Source of the DNA: an uncultured Clostridia bacterium
GTDB lineage: Bacteria; Bacillota; Clostridia; TANB77; CAG-508
DNA length: 49,694 bases
Reading direction: 5' to 3'
Assembly (NCBI GenBank): GCA_947593355.1
Contig: CANQDO010000076.1
Coordinates: 1 to 49,694, forward strand
Shown: positions 27,201-34,507 of the stretch, one piece after another
How positions within the stretch are numbered: the first letter of the stretch is position 1
Layout: every line of letters starts with the position of its first letter
Translations under genes and position numbers: made by a program
The notes under the pieces: model-generated
What the model saw: the letters and a program-made list of their open reading frames with translations, nothing else
The model's database searches: none
Told to the model about the DNA's origin: nothing

Positions 27201-30200
27201 AAACTGCAACAGTAATTTTAGGACCAGAAGAGCCAGAAGCAAGGGACTATGCAGTAGAGGGAGACACAATAAGATATGTAATAACAGTAGAAAATGCAGG
27301 TCAAGTAGAAAAAGAAGTAACAATACAAGACAAAATTCCAACAGGAACAACTTTTAAAACAGGCAGTTTAGAAGTAAAAAAAGGAAATGCAGTTGTAGCA
27401 GACTATAGAATACAAAACTTAACAGGAACTGGAATAAAAATAGTAGTTCCACCAAAAACAGGTGCGGAAAATGGAAAAGTTACAGTCAAATTTGATGTAA
27501 CTGTAAATGACCTAGAAGATCATATATTTGAAGAAAAAGTAGAAAATACAGCAATAGTAGATGGAAAAAGTACAGACACAATAGTTACAAATGTAAAGAA
27601 ACCAAATGTATCAATAAGAAAAACAGCAGTACCAGAAGCGGGTTCAAAAGTAACAGTAGGAAACCAAATAGTATATTCAATAAATGTAAGAAATACAGGA
27701 ACAGCTCCAGAAGAAGCAATAATAAAAGATACAGTGCCAGTAGGAACTACATTTGTGGCTGAAAGTATAAAAGTAGATAACGTAGGAATGGTAGAATTAA
27801 CAGAAAAAGATTTAGCTGAAGGAATAAAAGTAGAAGTAGAGCCACAAACCACTGAAATAATCGAATTTGCAGTAACAGTAAACGACTTAAATGATGGAGA
27901 AGAAATAATAAATGTTGCGAAAGTAGATGAGCATCCTCTACATCATGGAAATATAGAAAGAGAAACAAGAGAAGTAATACATAAATATGTAGAGCCTCAA
28001 ATAACAGTAAACAAATCATTATCAACACAAAATTCAAAATCATATGTAATACCTGGAGAAAGAATAACATATACAATAGAAGCAGAAAACGCAGGAGGAC
28101 TAGAAAAAGAAATACTTGTAAAGGATAGTATTCCAGCTGGAACATCATACAGCAAAGGAAGCCTTAAAGTTACAGGGCAAGCTGTAGAACAAGAGTATGA
28201 CATAAATCAATTAACTACAAGCGGAATTAATATTACAGTACCTGCAGCAACAACTAATGAAGAAAGTGAAGAAAAAACAAATGGAAAGGTAGCAATAACA
28301 TTTGATGTAACAGTAAATGCAGAAGCTACGGGAATAATATCAAACATAGCTAAAATAAGCAAAGTGCCAGAAATAGAGGAAACTAACGAAGTAAAAGTAT
28401 TTGTATTAACATACTCAAAAGAGATAGAAGTAGTAGAAAGAGGAAATGCAGAAATAACATTAGGACAAAACGAAGTAGCAGTAGGAGACACAGTAAAATA
28501 TACAATAAAAGTAAATAACACAGGAAATCAAAAAATGCAAAATCTATTAATAGAAGATGCAGTGCCAGAAGGGCTAGAAGTAATAAGCGCAAACGGAGGA
28601 ACAAAACAAGAAAACACAATTAGATGGAAGGTAGACATTGAACCAAACAGTTCTGAGAGTGTAAGTTTCACAGCAGAAGTAAAGCACTCTGTAAGAGAAT
28701 ACACTATAGAAAATACAGCAATAGTAGATGGTAACAGAACTAACACAGTACAAACACCATACAAAGAACCAGGAATTATATTAAATAGTGAGATAACAAA
28801 AACAGCAGATGTAGACAAGATAATATCAGAGGAAACTCCTATATATTATCAAATAGAATACAAAGCAACAGTGCAATACTTTGAAGGAAAAGCAAAAGTA
28901 AAAATAGTAGATACATTGCCATACCCAATAGATGAAGGCGCATCACAAATAGAAGATGGAGTATATGAAGAAAACTTAGAAGAAAAGAAATATACAATAA
29001 CATGGGAAAAAGAAATAGATGGCATAAATACATTTGTAACATGGGATCCAAAAGAAATAAAAATAACTAAAGCAGTTCAATTAAAATACAAATACGAAGA
29101 CATAAACAATACAGATGGAACAATGTTAAACAAAGTAACATCAAATATAGAATTGCAAATACCAAAGCAGTTAAGTTCAGAATATGAAACAGTAAAGCAA
29201 GAGCAAAAAGTAGCACAAGCAGAAATAGCAGTAGAAATACCAGCAGAGGTAATTTTACATCATTATATATATGATGCTACAAAAGGTGGAAACACAGATA
29301 CAAAATTAATAGAAGATACAAAAATAACAGGAGTAATAGGAGAAGAATACACAGCAGTACCACCAAAAACAATACCAAAAAATTATGTATGTAGAGATAT
29401 ACATCCAGACAAATACACAGGAAAATATGAAGAACAGCCAATAGAAGTAAACTTCTACTATGAACTACAAGAACCAGACATAACAAATGAAATGACTAAA
29501 ACAGCAAAAGTAAAAACATTAACAAAGCAAGAAGAACCAGCTAAATACACAATAGACTATACTGTAAACATATCAAAATATATAGGAAAAGCAAAAATAG
29601 AAATAGTAGATAAGCTACCAGCCAAAATAGATATAGCAAAATCAAAAATAGGAGAAAATGCAGTATACAGTGAAGAAAATCAAACAATAACATGGACAGA
29701 AGAAGTAGAAGGAATAGACACATATAACCAAAGTGGAGAATATGAAGGCGGAAATTACACAGCAGGAACATATACAAAACACTTTATAAAAGAAATAGAA
29801 GTAGTATATAAAGAACAAAATGTAGAGGCAGACTTAGAAAACACAGTAACAGGAACAGCCAAAATCTACTATCCAGAAAAACATACAAGCACACCAGGAG
29901 AAGTACAAAAGGAAGTAACGCAAAATGCAACAGAAACAATAAGCCAAGACTATAAAGTAAATATAAAAGTAGAAAAACAATGGGATGACAACAACAATAA
30001 AAGAGAACATAGGCCAGATGCAGTAAAAATAAAAATAGCAGGAAATGGAACATCAATAGAGCAAACTTTAAACGAAGCAAACAACTGGACATACGAAGCA
30101 GAAAACTTAGAAGTATATGATGCAAAAGGAGAAAAAATAGAGTATGTTGTTACAGAAAGTGAAGCAAAGCCTGGGGATTTAAAATATTACAATAAAGCGG

Positions 30201-32155
30201 AAATAACCAAAACAGAATCAGAAGATAAAGGAGAATACATATATAACATAAAGAATGCATATAAAGTATTAACAGCAGACTTCAACTCAGAAATAACCAA
30301 AACTGCGACAAATAGTATAAAAGATAGAAATGAAAAAATAGACTACACAATAAAATATCATACAGAAATACCAGAATATTTAGGAGATGGAGTAATAACA
30401 ATAGTAGATACATTGCCATATAAAATAGATGAAAAAAATTCTAAATTAAATGGTGGAAAATATAATGATGAAAGACAAACAATAACATGGACGGAAGAAA
30501 TAAAAAATATAGACACAATAGCAAATGGACCATTTACATATAGTACAACAAAGAATATATCTTTATTATATAAGGGAATAGATGCTTTAAAAGTAAATAT
30601 GATTAATACAGTAAAAGGAAGAATAGAATTAGAAGAAACAAATCAATCAGATGAAGTAACAGCAATAGCAAATACAAGAATAGATATAAAAGGAAAAGTA
30701 ATAGTAAAATACTTAGATATAGAAACCAAAGAAGAAGTAGCACCTCAAAAGGTAATAACAGGAAAAGTAGGAGATACATATTCAACAACAAAAGCAATGC
30801 CATCAGAGTTACTACCAAATTATGAATATATAGAAGAGTTAGAGCCTGAAAATATGGCTGGAACAATAAAAGAAGAAGATACATATGTAACATATTATTA
30901 TAGAATACCAAGAGGAAAAGTAATAGTAAGGCATTTAGATGTAGACACAAATGAAAAAGTGGTAGACGATATAATAATAACAGAAAAAATAGGAACAGTA
31001 CTTACAACAAAAGAGTTAAGCAAAGAAGAGCTAAATGATAGATATGAATATCTACCAGAAGGAGGACCAGCAAATAAACAAGTAACAGTAACAAAAGAAG
31101 ATACATATGTAACATATTACTATAAAAGAGTAAAAGGAGAAGTAATAGTAAAATACTTAGAAAAAGGTACAAACACGAAACTATATGAAGATGAAAAAAT
31201 AACTGGCTATGTAGGAGAAAACTACAGTACAGCAAGAAAAGCAATAAGTAAATATAAATCAGCACAGCCAGAACCAACAAACAAAACAGGAAAAATAACA
31301 AGGGCGACAATAGAAGTAATATACTATTACGAAAAAATTCCAAGTGGAGTATTAACTGTAAAATACATAGACGAAGATACAGGTGTAGAAATAAGGTATA
31401 TAGAAACAAAACAAGATGGAACACAAGAAGAAAAAACATATAGATATGAAATAAGAGGAAATGTAGGCGATAAATATAAAACAGAAAACAAGCAAATACC
31501 TTATTATAGATTTATAAAAACATTAGGAGTAACAGAAGGAGAACTAACAGAAAATGGAGAAACAGTAATATATTATCACAAGAAATTAGACTTTAACTTC
31601 TCAATAAAACAAGAATTAAAACAGGTAATACTAAATGGAGTAGCAAAAAACATAACAAATAAAGAAGCAATGAAATTAGAAATAGTAGCAGACGAAATAG
31701 GAACAACAAAACTACAAGTAACATATTTAATAACAGTAAAAAATACTGGAGAAATAGATGGAAAAGCACAAGTAGTAGAAGAAATACCAGAAGGATTTAA
31801 ACTATCAGAAACACAAAGTTATTGGACACAAAGACAAGATGGAAACTTAGAAACATCAGTAGAATTAAAAGCAGGAGAAGAAAAACAATTAGAAGTAACT
31901 TTAGAGTGGGCAAACGGAGATAGTAACTTTGGAGTATTTGAAAATGTAACTCAAATAGTACAAACAGAAAATGAGCCAAAATTTGAAGAAACAAACTTAG
32001 CAGACAATAAAGCAGAGGTAGAAATAATAACAAGTATAAAAACAGGAGTGGAAGCAAATATTGTAATATTAGTTGTATTATTAGTGTTAACAAGTTTAGG
32101 AATTTTGGGTACAATTCTAAAAATTCAAAATTTAAAGACAAAAAACAATAAATAG
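24203..32155 (+). CDS. Short-array DUF11/MucBP surface protein, 2650 aa, TTG start
   Basis: Paralogue of the upstream giant protein. Start is TTG at 24203 with GGAGG at 24190-24194; the ATG inside that region reads into TGA after three codons, so TTG is preferred. In order: membrane segment (about 31-50); a head of about 550 residues containing Y(I)DITEFVKENGYGWYYV and AGWKMVVIEE, a pattern I associate with heads placed before DUF11 arrays; an InlB-type B-repeat (about 600-690, GYTFNGWTL...LQAQW); a MucBP-like segment; Cna-B (about 900-990, VTKKWEHG); four DUF11 domains (about 991-1520); MucBP; Cna-B (about 1920-2018, VEKQWDD); four MucBP (about 2163-2463); a last DUF11-like domain; a transmembrane helix (about 2616-2636) and a short basic tail. 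From Cna-B onward the order matches the giant protein except for repeat number. It probably acts as a membrane-anchored adhesin. Confidence 0.9.
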   Translation: MKLKKREEKILTKGIKQSNNPLSKIKDMTTIITVILLISIITAFIMSAIFVNTESISHFFSPIKEYSDGNTKSLSNNINTIAREQTNNQLEKIENLIGKYQFNITGGSAFLTKNGEYSHIPNMAQYELDHSSTLLSNSSGGYLSEEYNKGGSIYKAYLIIESSSDGCYNASNKTYNNNTGLNHWPVTIVGSNSTLTKPVDVYCYSGNNIRRMGYIDITEFVKENGYGWYYVCNVPYDQTNQMSGNDTFAGWKMVVIEENEKLPSRVLELALGCVATNGVHSGASLTINLEGLKTYQTGTVTGQLLYSLAGADPNASTQNNTIKYGYSTTDSIESSSLKTITTSNKVRTPLNPLTFMYSRNGIPLSSIGYSKSTYKTPNYFIPSTTTYTSSKPSSGTYYETDSSDIELLDIDGVTKKHDVKYGNSMKTIGLYFETVTGVALISDILGIVVDIDTPTFSSEQTTTLNSETELTTSATVTGKVTNTTAASDIGLKEETFIITIDKGLTIDNYTVITHANSADTTGKAITGVIDRINNTITFKDANLNVKGSYIDYTVNCTKNDTVRTKFTNEARLSGYYFNVVETDKYITGATYATSSAIPIYSLTIDPNTGKWDDKETSSVFGLRSGEKKNIDVPTKLGYTFNGWTLTGTGSSMVDLKAKSDFTMGSQSATLQAQWVPNKNTKYTVKHWLQKEGKGTEENATNYDMHEAVTAEGETDSTVTAQVNTYDGFISPDAKQVKITADGLAEVDYYYIRKETDTTSAITKGGTEEITEKNQEVNYNIKYTASIDNYTGNATITIIDTLPYEIDEDASQLGDGAIYSKENKTITWEEHENNIDILTEGKAHTITIEKNIKIVYSNLNTNDTSFVNKVSGQVYLEATGQTIYTDQAQKETKTNFYKDITVTKKWEHGNNIYGNPEKVTLQIKNGNDIVNSHDVTIANKVGEDQNTWNYKFEHLPKYNESGEVINYTIDEVELEYYRKNIDEANKTITNTYIGPEISGSKTATVILGPEEPEARDYAVEGDTIRYVITVENAGQVEKEVTIQDKIPTGTTFKTGSLEVKKGNAVVADYRIQNLTGTGIKIVVPPKTGAENGKVTVKFDVTVNDLEDHIFEEKVENTAIVDGKSTDTIVTNVKKPNVSIRKTAVPEAGSKVTVGNQIVYSINVRNTGTAPEEAIIKDTVPVGTTFVAESIKVDNVGMVELTEKDLAEGIKVEVEPQTTEIIEFAVTVNDLNDGEEIINVAKVDEHPLHHGNIERETREVIHKYVEPQITVNKSLSTQNSKSYVIPGERITYTIEAENAGGLEKEILVKDSIPAGTSYSKGSLKVTGQAVEQEYDINQLTTSGINITVPAATTNEESEEKTNGKVAITFDVTVNAEATGIISNIAKISKVPEIEETNEVKVFVLTYSKEIEVVERGNAEITLGQNEVAVGDTVKYTIKVNNTGNQKMQNLLIEDAVPEGLEVISANGGTKQENTIRWKVDIEPNSSESVSFTAEVKHSVREYTIENTAIVDGNRTNTVQTPYKEPGIILNSEITKTADVDKIISEETPIYYQIEYKATVQYFEGKAKVKIVDTLPYPIDEGASQIEDGVYEENLEEKKYTITWEKEIDGINTFVTWDPKEIKITKAVQLKYKYEDINNTDGTMLNKVTSNIELQIPKQLSSEYETVKQEQKVAQAEIAVEIPAEVILHHYIYDATKGGNTDTKLIEDTKITGVIGEEYTAVPPKTIPKNYVCRDIHPDKYTGKYEEQPIEVNFYYELQEPDITNEMTKTAKVKTLTKQEEPAKYTIDYTVNISKYIGKAKIEIVDKLPAKIDIAKSKIGENAVYSEENQTITWTEEVEGIDTYNQSGEYEGGNYTAGTYTKHFIKEIEVVYKEQNVEADLENTVTGTAKIYYPEKHTSTPGEVQKEVTQNATETISQDYKVNIKVEKQWDDNNNKREHRPDAVKIKIAGNGTSIEQTLNEANNWTYEAENLEVYDAKGEKIEYVVTESEAKPGDLKYYNKAEITKTESEDKGEYIYNIKNAYKVLTADFNSEITKTATNSIKDRNEKIDYTIKYHTEIPEYLGDGVITIVDTLPYKIDEKNSKLNGGKYNDERQTITWTEEIKNIDTIANGPFTYSTTKNISLLYKGIDALKVNMINTVKGRIELEETNQSDEVTAIANTRIDIKGKVIVKYLDIETKEEVAPQKVITGKVGDTYSTTKAMPSELLPNYEYIEELEPENMAGTIKEEDTYVTYYYRIPRGKVIVRHLDVDTNEKVVDDIIITEKIGTVLTTKELSKEELNDRYEYLPEGGPANKQVTVTKEDTYVTYYYKRVKGEVIVKYLEKGTNTKLYEDEKITGYVGENYSTARKAISKYKSAQPEPTNKTGKITRATIEVIYYYEKIPSGVLTVKYIDEDTGVEIRYIETKQDGTQEEKTYRYEIRGNVGDKYKTENKQIPYYRFIKTLGVTEGELTENGETVIYYHKKLDFNFSIKQELKQVILNGVAKNITNKEAMKLEIVADEIGTTKLQVTYLITVKNTGEIDGKAQVVEEIPEGFKLSETQSYWTQRQDGNLETSVELKAGEEKQLEVTLEWANGDSNFGVFENVTQIVQTENEPKFEETNLADNKAEVEIITSIKTGVEANIVILVVLLVLTSLGILGTILKIQNLKTKNNK

Positions 32156-32166
32156 TAATTAAAAAA

Positions 32167-32202
32167 TTCCCCTTATGGATGATTAATCATTCATAAGGGG
32201 AA
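32167..32202. terminator. Bidirectional terminator between the 2650-aa gene and lemA
   Basis: A nearly perfect inverted repeat (32167-32184 with 32185-32202, one G-T wobble) is followed on the plus strand by AAATTTTT and on the minus strand by TTTTTT. It sits between two convergent genes and can serve both. Confidence 0.9.
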
Positions 32203-32217
32203 ATTTTTATAAGAAGA

Positions 32218-32790
32218 TTATTTATTAAAATCAACTTTAACATTTTTTCTAGCTTCATCACTATCAACACTAAATAATTTCTCTTCTTTAAAACCAAACA
32301 TTGAAGCAACTATATTAGAAGGGAATGTTTCTAATTTAGTATCATACATAGTAACAGAATCATTATAAAATTGTCTAGAATAAGAAATTTTATTTTCAGT
32401 ATCTGTTAATTCAGATTGTAATTGAGTAAAGTTTTGATTTGCCTTCAACTCTGGGTAATTTTCTGAAACAGCCATAATTGTTTTTAAAGCAGCAGATAAA
32501 CCATTAGAAGCTTCTACTTTTTCTGAAATGCTAGAAGCATTTGCCCAAGAAGTACGAAGTTCGGCTACTTTTTTAAATAAATCTGATTCATGAGACATAT
32601 AGCCTTTTACAGTTTCAACTAAATTAGGAATTAAATCAAACCTTCTTTGAAGTTGAACTTCTATTTGACTCCAAGAATTTCTTACTTTTTGTCTTGCATG
32701 AACTAGCCCGTTATATATAGAAATTACTGCAATAATTAATATAACAACGATAGCTATAACAGCAATAATTATTATTGTAGCTAATGACAT
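32218..32790 (-). CDS. lemA: LemA family membrane protein
   Basis: The 190-residue product has an N-terminal transmembrane helix (about residues 4-26), then YNGLVHARQKVRNSWSQIEV and QLQRRFDLIPNLVETVKGY, which are signature LemA segments, and an all-helical remainder including AENYPEL-like (SENYPELKANQNF) and RQFYNDSV motifs. Length is normal for the family. The ribosome-binding site AAAGGAGG lies just before the ATG on the minus strand. LemA proteins are single-span proteins with a helical domain; their biochemical role is poorly defined. It is transcribed opposite to the surface genes, and its usual TPM-domain partner is not adjacent. Confidence 0.95.
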   Translation of the reverse strand: MSLATIIIIAVIAIVVILIIAVISIYNGLVHARQKVRNSWSQIEVQLQRRFDLIPNLVETVKGYMSHESDLFKKVAELRTSWANASSISEKVEASNGLSAALKTIMAVSENYPELKANQNFTQLQSELTDTENKISYSRQFYNDSVTMYDTKLETFPSNIVASMFGFKEEKLFSVDSDEARKNVKVDFNK

Positions 32791-33114
32791 AATTAAGCCT
32801 CCTTTAAAAAATATTATACAATATTATAATAGCATAATGTACAGATTTATACAATATGAAATTACAAATTTTAAAATGAAGTAAATAAAAAAATTTTTAT
32901 TTCTACAAAAAAAATTTAAAGCTTGTCATATTTTTGGTACAAGCTAAATATAATATAATAATGGAAATATTTAGTAAATTAACATAAAAAACAGAACGCA
33001 CACAAAACCATTGACACATACGGAAATACGAAAAAAGGCAACAAAATTTGACAAGAATTTCAAAAAATGGTATAATAAGGATGTTGCAAGAATAAAGAGG
33101 AGGTAAATATTTTT
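32791..33114. other. Divergent intergenic region between lemA and the wall hydrolase
   Basis: No gene is seen in these 324 bases. It holds the lemA ribosome-binding site, a 7-bp inverted repeat (AGCTTGT at 32920-32926 with ACAAGCT at 32939-32945), a TACGGAAA box at 33019-33026 and a consensus promoter for the plus-strand hydrolase at 33048-33076. No clear lemA promoter was recognised. Confidence 0.6.
33048..33076 (+). promoter_or_regulatory. Consensus SigA-type promoter of the wall hydrolase
   Basis: TTGACA at 33048-33053 and TATAAT at 33071-33076 are separated by 17 bases, a perfect match to the vegetative consensus. The expected start lies near 33083, giving a leader of about 30 bases with GAGGAGG at 33097-33103. 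The TACGGAAA box at 33019-33026 lies about 20 bases upstream of the -35. Confidence 0.9.
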
Positions 33115-34125
33115 ATGAAAAAAGATGATAAAGCATCTATATCGTTAATAAAAATATTAGCAATTTGCATATTAATTATATTAATAATATCAATAACAAG
33201 TATAAGTGTTATGGCTGGTAACAGCAAATTAACAAATGTAAAAGTAATACTTTCAAATAGTTACGAAATGGTACTATTAACAGGGAAAACTAAAGTTTCA
33301 GAAATATTAAAAGATAATAATATAGTAGTAGAAGAGGATGAAATAGTTACACCAGGGTTAGAAGAAGAATTATCAGATAATAAAACAATAGTTATAGAAA
33401 AAGAAACTGAAAAAGAGCAACCTATGGTTTTAGCAGAAACAGCCGAAACTATTTCAACAGAAGAATTAATTAAGTCATATAGTCCTATTGTAGAAAAAAT
33501 AGTAGTAGTGCAAGAAGAAATACCATTTGAAACCATTACAAAAGAAGCAACTGGAACAGGTACAACTAGAAATCAGGTTGTTCAAGAAGGTGTAAATGGT
33601 TTAAAGGAAGTAACATATAAAATAAAATATCAAAATGATATAGAAATAGAAAGAACAGAAATAGCATCTAAAATTATAAAAGAGCCTGTAAACAAAATAG
33701 TTGAAGTAAGAACAATACAAGTAACATCAAGAGGTTCAGGAAGAGTAACATATGTAGGCAATGGAAAATGGAGTTATTCAGCAGAAGATTTAGATTTATT
33801 ATGTGCAATAACTGCACAAGAATGTAATTCAAGTTACGAAGGAGCATTAGCAGTTATTACAACAGCTTGCAACAGAACACAAAGCAGTAGCTGGAAAAGT
33901 AGAGGTTCAGATCCATTAAGCCAATATAAAGCAAAAGGTCAATTTTGTTATTCAATAGACAGCTATTGGGTAAAAAGATTAAACGGAAATTACCCAAGCT
34001 ATGTAAAACAAGCTGTATTAGATGCATTAAATGGAAAAAGAAACCACAATTATTTATCATTTAGAGCTGCAGGTTACCATTCTGGTGAAATAATTGGAGG
34101 AAATGTTTATTTTAATCCAATGTAA
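33115..34125 (+). CDS. DUF348-G5-SleB-type (Hydrolase_2) cell-wall hydrolase
   Basis: The 336-residue exported protein starts with a hydrophobic segment (about residues 11-34, ending ISVMAG). Next come a DUF348-like (YabE/Rpf ubiquitin-like) segment (about 38-98, KLTNVKVILSNSYEMVL), a G5 domain (about 128-205, IPFETITKEA...GLKEVTYKI) and a C-terminal SleB/CwlJ-like Hydrolase_2 domain (about 220-336). The last contains LLCAITAQECNSSYEGALAV, whose Glu in AQE is the likely catalytic acid, then ACNR and a C-terminal GYHSGEIIGGNVYF. The family cleaves peptidoglycan at or outside the membrane; G5 and DUF348 domains are common partners. GAGGAGG and a consensus promoter lie upstream. A role in making room in the wall for the giant surface proteins is possible but is inferred only from position. 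Confidence 0.88.
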   Translation: MKKDDKASISLIKILAICILIILIISITSISVMAGNSKLTNVKVILSNSYEMVLLTGKTKVSEILKDNNIVVEEDEIVTPGLEEELSDNKTIVIEKETEKEQPMVLAETAETISTEELIKSYSPIVEKIVVVQEEIPFETITKEATGTGTTRNQVVQEGVNGLKEVTYKIKYQNDIEIERTEIASKIIKEPVNKIVEVRTIQVTSRGSGRVTYVGNGKWSYSAEDLDLLCAITAQECNSSYEGALAVITTACNRTQSSSWKSRGSDPLSQYKAKGQFCYSIDSYWVKRLNGNYPSYVKQAVLDALNGKRNHNYLSFRAAGYHSGEIIGGNVYFNPM

Positions 34126-34126
34126 A

Positions 34127-34159
34127 GGGGACGGTTCTAAAATTCCGGAATTTAGGGAC
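34127..34159 (+). repeat. 33-bp intergenic hairpin block, copy 1
   Basis: This block starts GGGGACGGTTCT, has the palindrome AATTCCGGAATT at its centre and ends GGGAC. It begins one base after the hydrolase stop codon. The same 33 bases occur without change at 45151-45183 and 48017-48049. Confidence 0.95.
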
Positions 34160-34197
34160 AGACGTTAATGTTAAAAAATAACATTAACGTCTGTTTT
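34158..34197 (+). terminator. Terminator joined to hairpin block copy 1
   Basis: A perfect 16-bp stem (34158-34173 with 34179-34194), loop AAAAA, is followed by a TTTT run. It terminates the hydrolase gene. The two other copies of the 33-bp block are followed by the same kind of stem with a different sequence. Confidence 0.9.
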
Positions 34198-34201
34198 CAT
34201 A

Positions 34202-34241
34202 TGAAGTGAACTAAATAGTTAGACAAAAAAGTTTAACAAGG
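34202..34241 (+). repeat. IS-end-like relic
   Basis: TGAAGTGAACTAAATAG, then TTAGAC, six A and GTTTAAC, matches the layout of the hairpins at 205-251 and 45315-45369. It runs straight into AAGGAGG, as the left end of an IS3-family element would run into its first gene. The IS family assignment is from memory of such ends and is unproven; no transposase remains here. Confidence 0.5.
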
Positions 34242-34254
34242 AGGAATCATTTTT

Positions 34255-34314
34255 ATGTTAGAATATTACATCCGTAAGGTTATTTTTATTTTTGCAAATT
34301 TTTATAACAGGTAA
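34255..34314 (+). CDS. Possible 19-residue ORF behind a strong ribosome-binding site
   Basis: ATG at 34255 follows AAGGAGG (34238-34244) by 10 bases and encodes MLEYYIRKVIFIFANFYNR before TAA. It resembles no family I know. It may be the decayed start of a transposase gene or a leader peptide of the downstream adhesin gene. Its only support is the ribosome-binding site. Confidence 0.25.
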   Translation: MLEYYIRKVIFIFANFYNR

Positions 34315-34371
34315 TATTACAAAATCAAAGCAAAAAAGATAAGCAAATGTAAAAAACAAATAGAAACGAGT

Positions 34372-34507
34372 ATCCGTAAACGAATAGCGAAAATGGTCGA
34401 AAAATAGCAAAAACCGCTATTTACAAGTAATATAAAAATATGCCAAAATATATATAAATAATATCTTTTAATTTACAAAGAAAAGCAAATATATGGAGGT
34501 AGAATTA
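34372..34507 (+). promoter_or_regulatory. Leader of the third adhesin gene, similar to that of the first
   Basis: TCCGTAA (34372-34378) and TTTACAAG (34419-34426) are 47 bases apart, as in the leader of the giant gene (48 bases). A 7-bp inverted repeat, AATAGCG (34382-34388) with CGCTATT (34414-34420), can close a stem-loop between them. GGAGGT at 34495-34500 sets the start at 34508. No clear promoter hexamers were found. Confidence 0.4.

Noticed and set aside
34493..34507. Start codon at 34493 for the third adhesin
   Set aside because: That ATG overlaps the ribosome-binding site GGAGGT, which is correctly spaced for the ATG at 34508.
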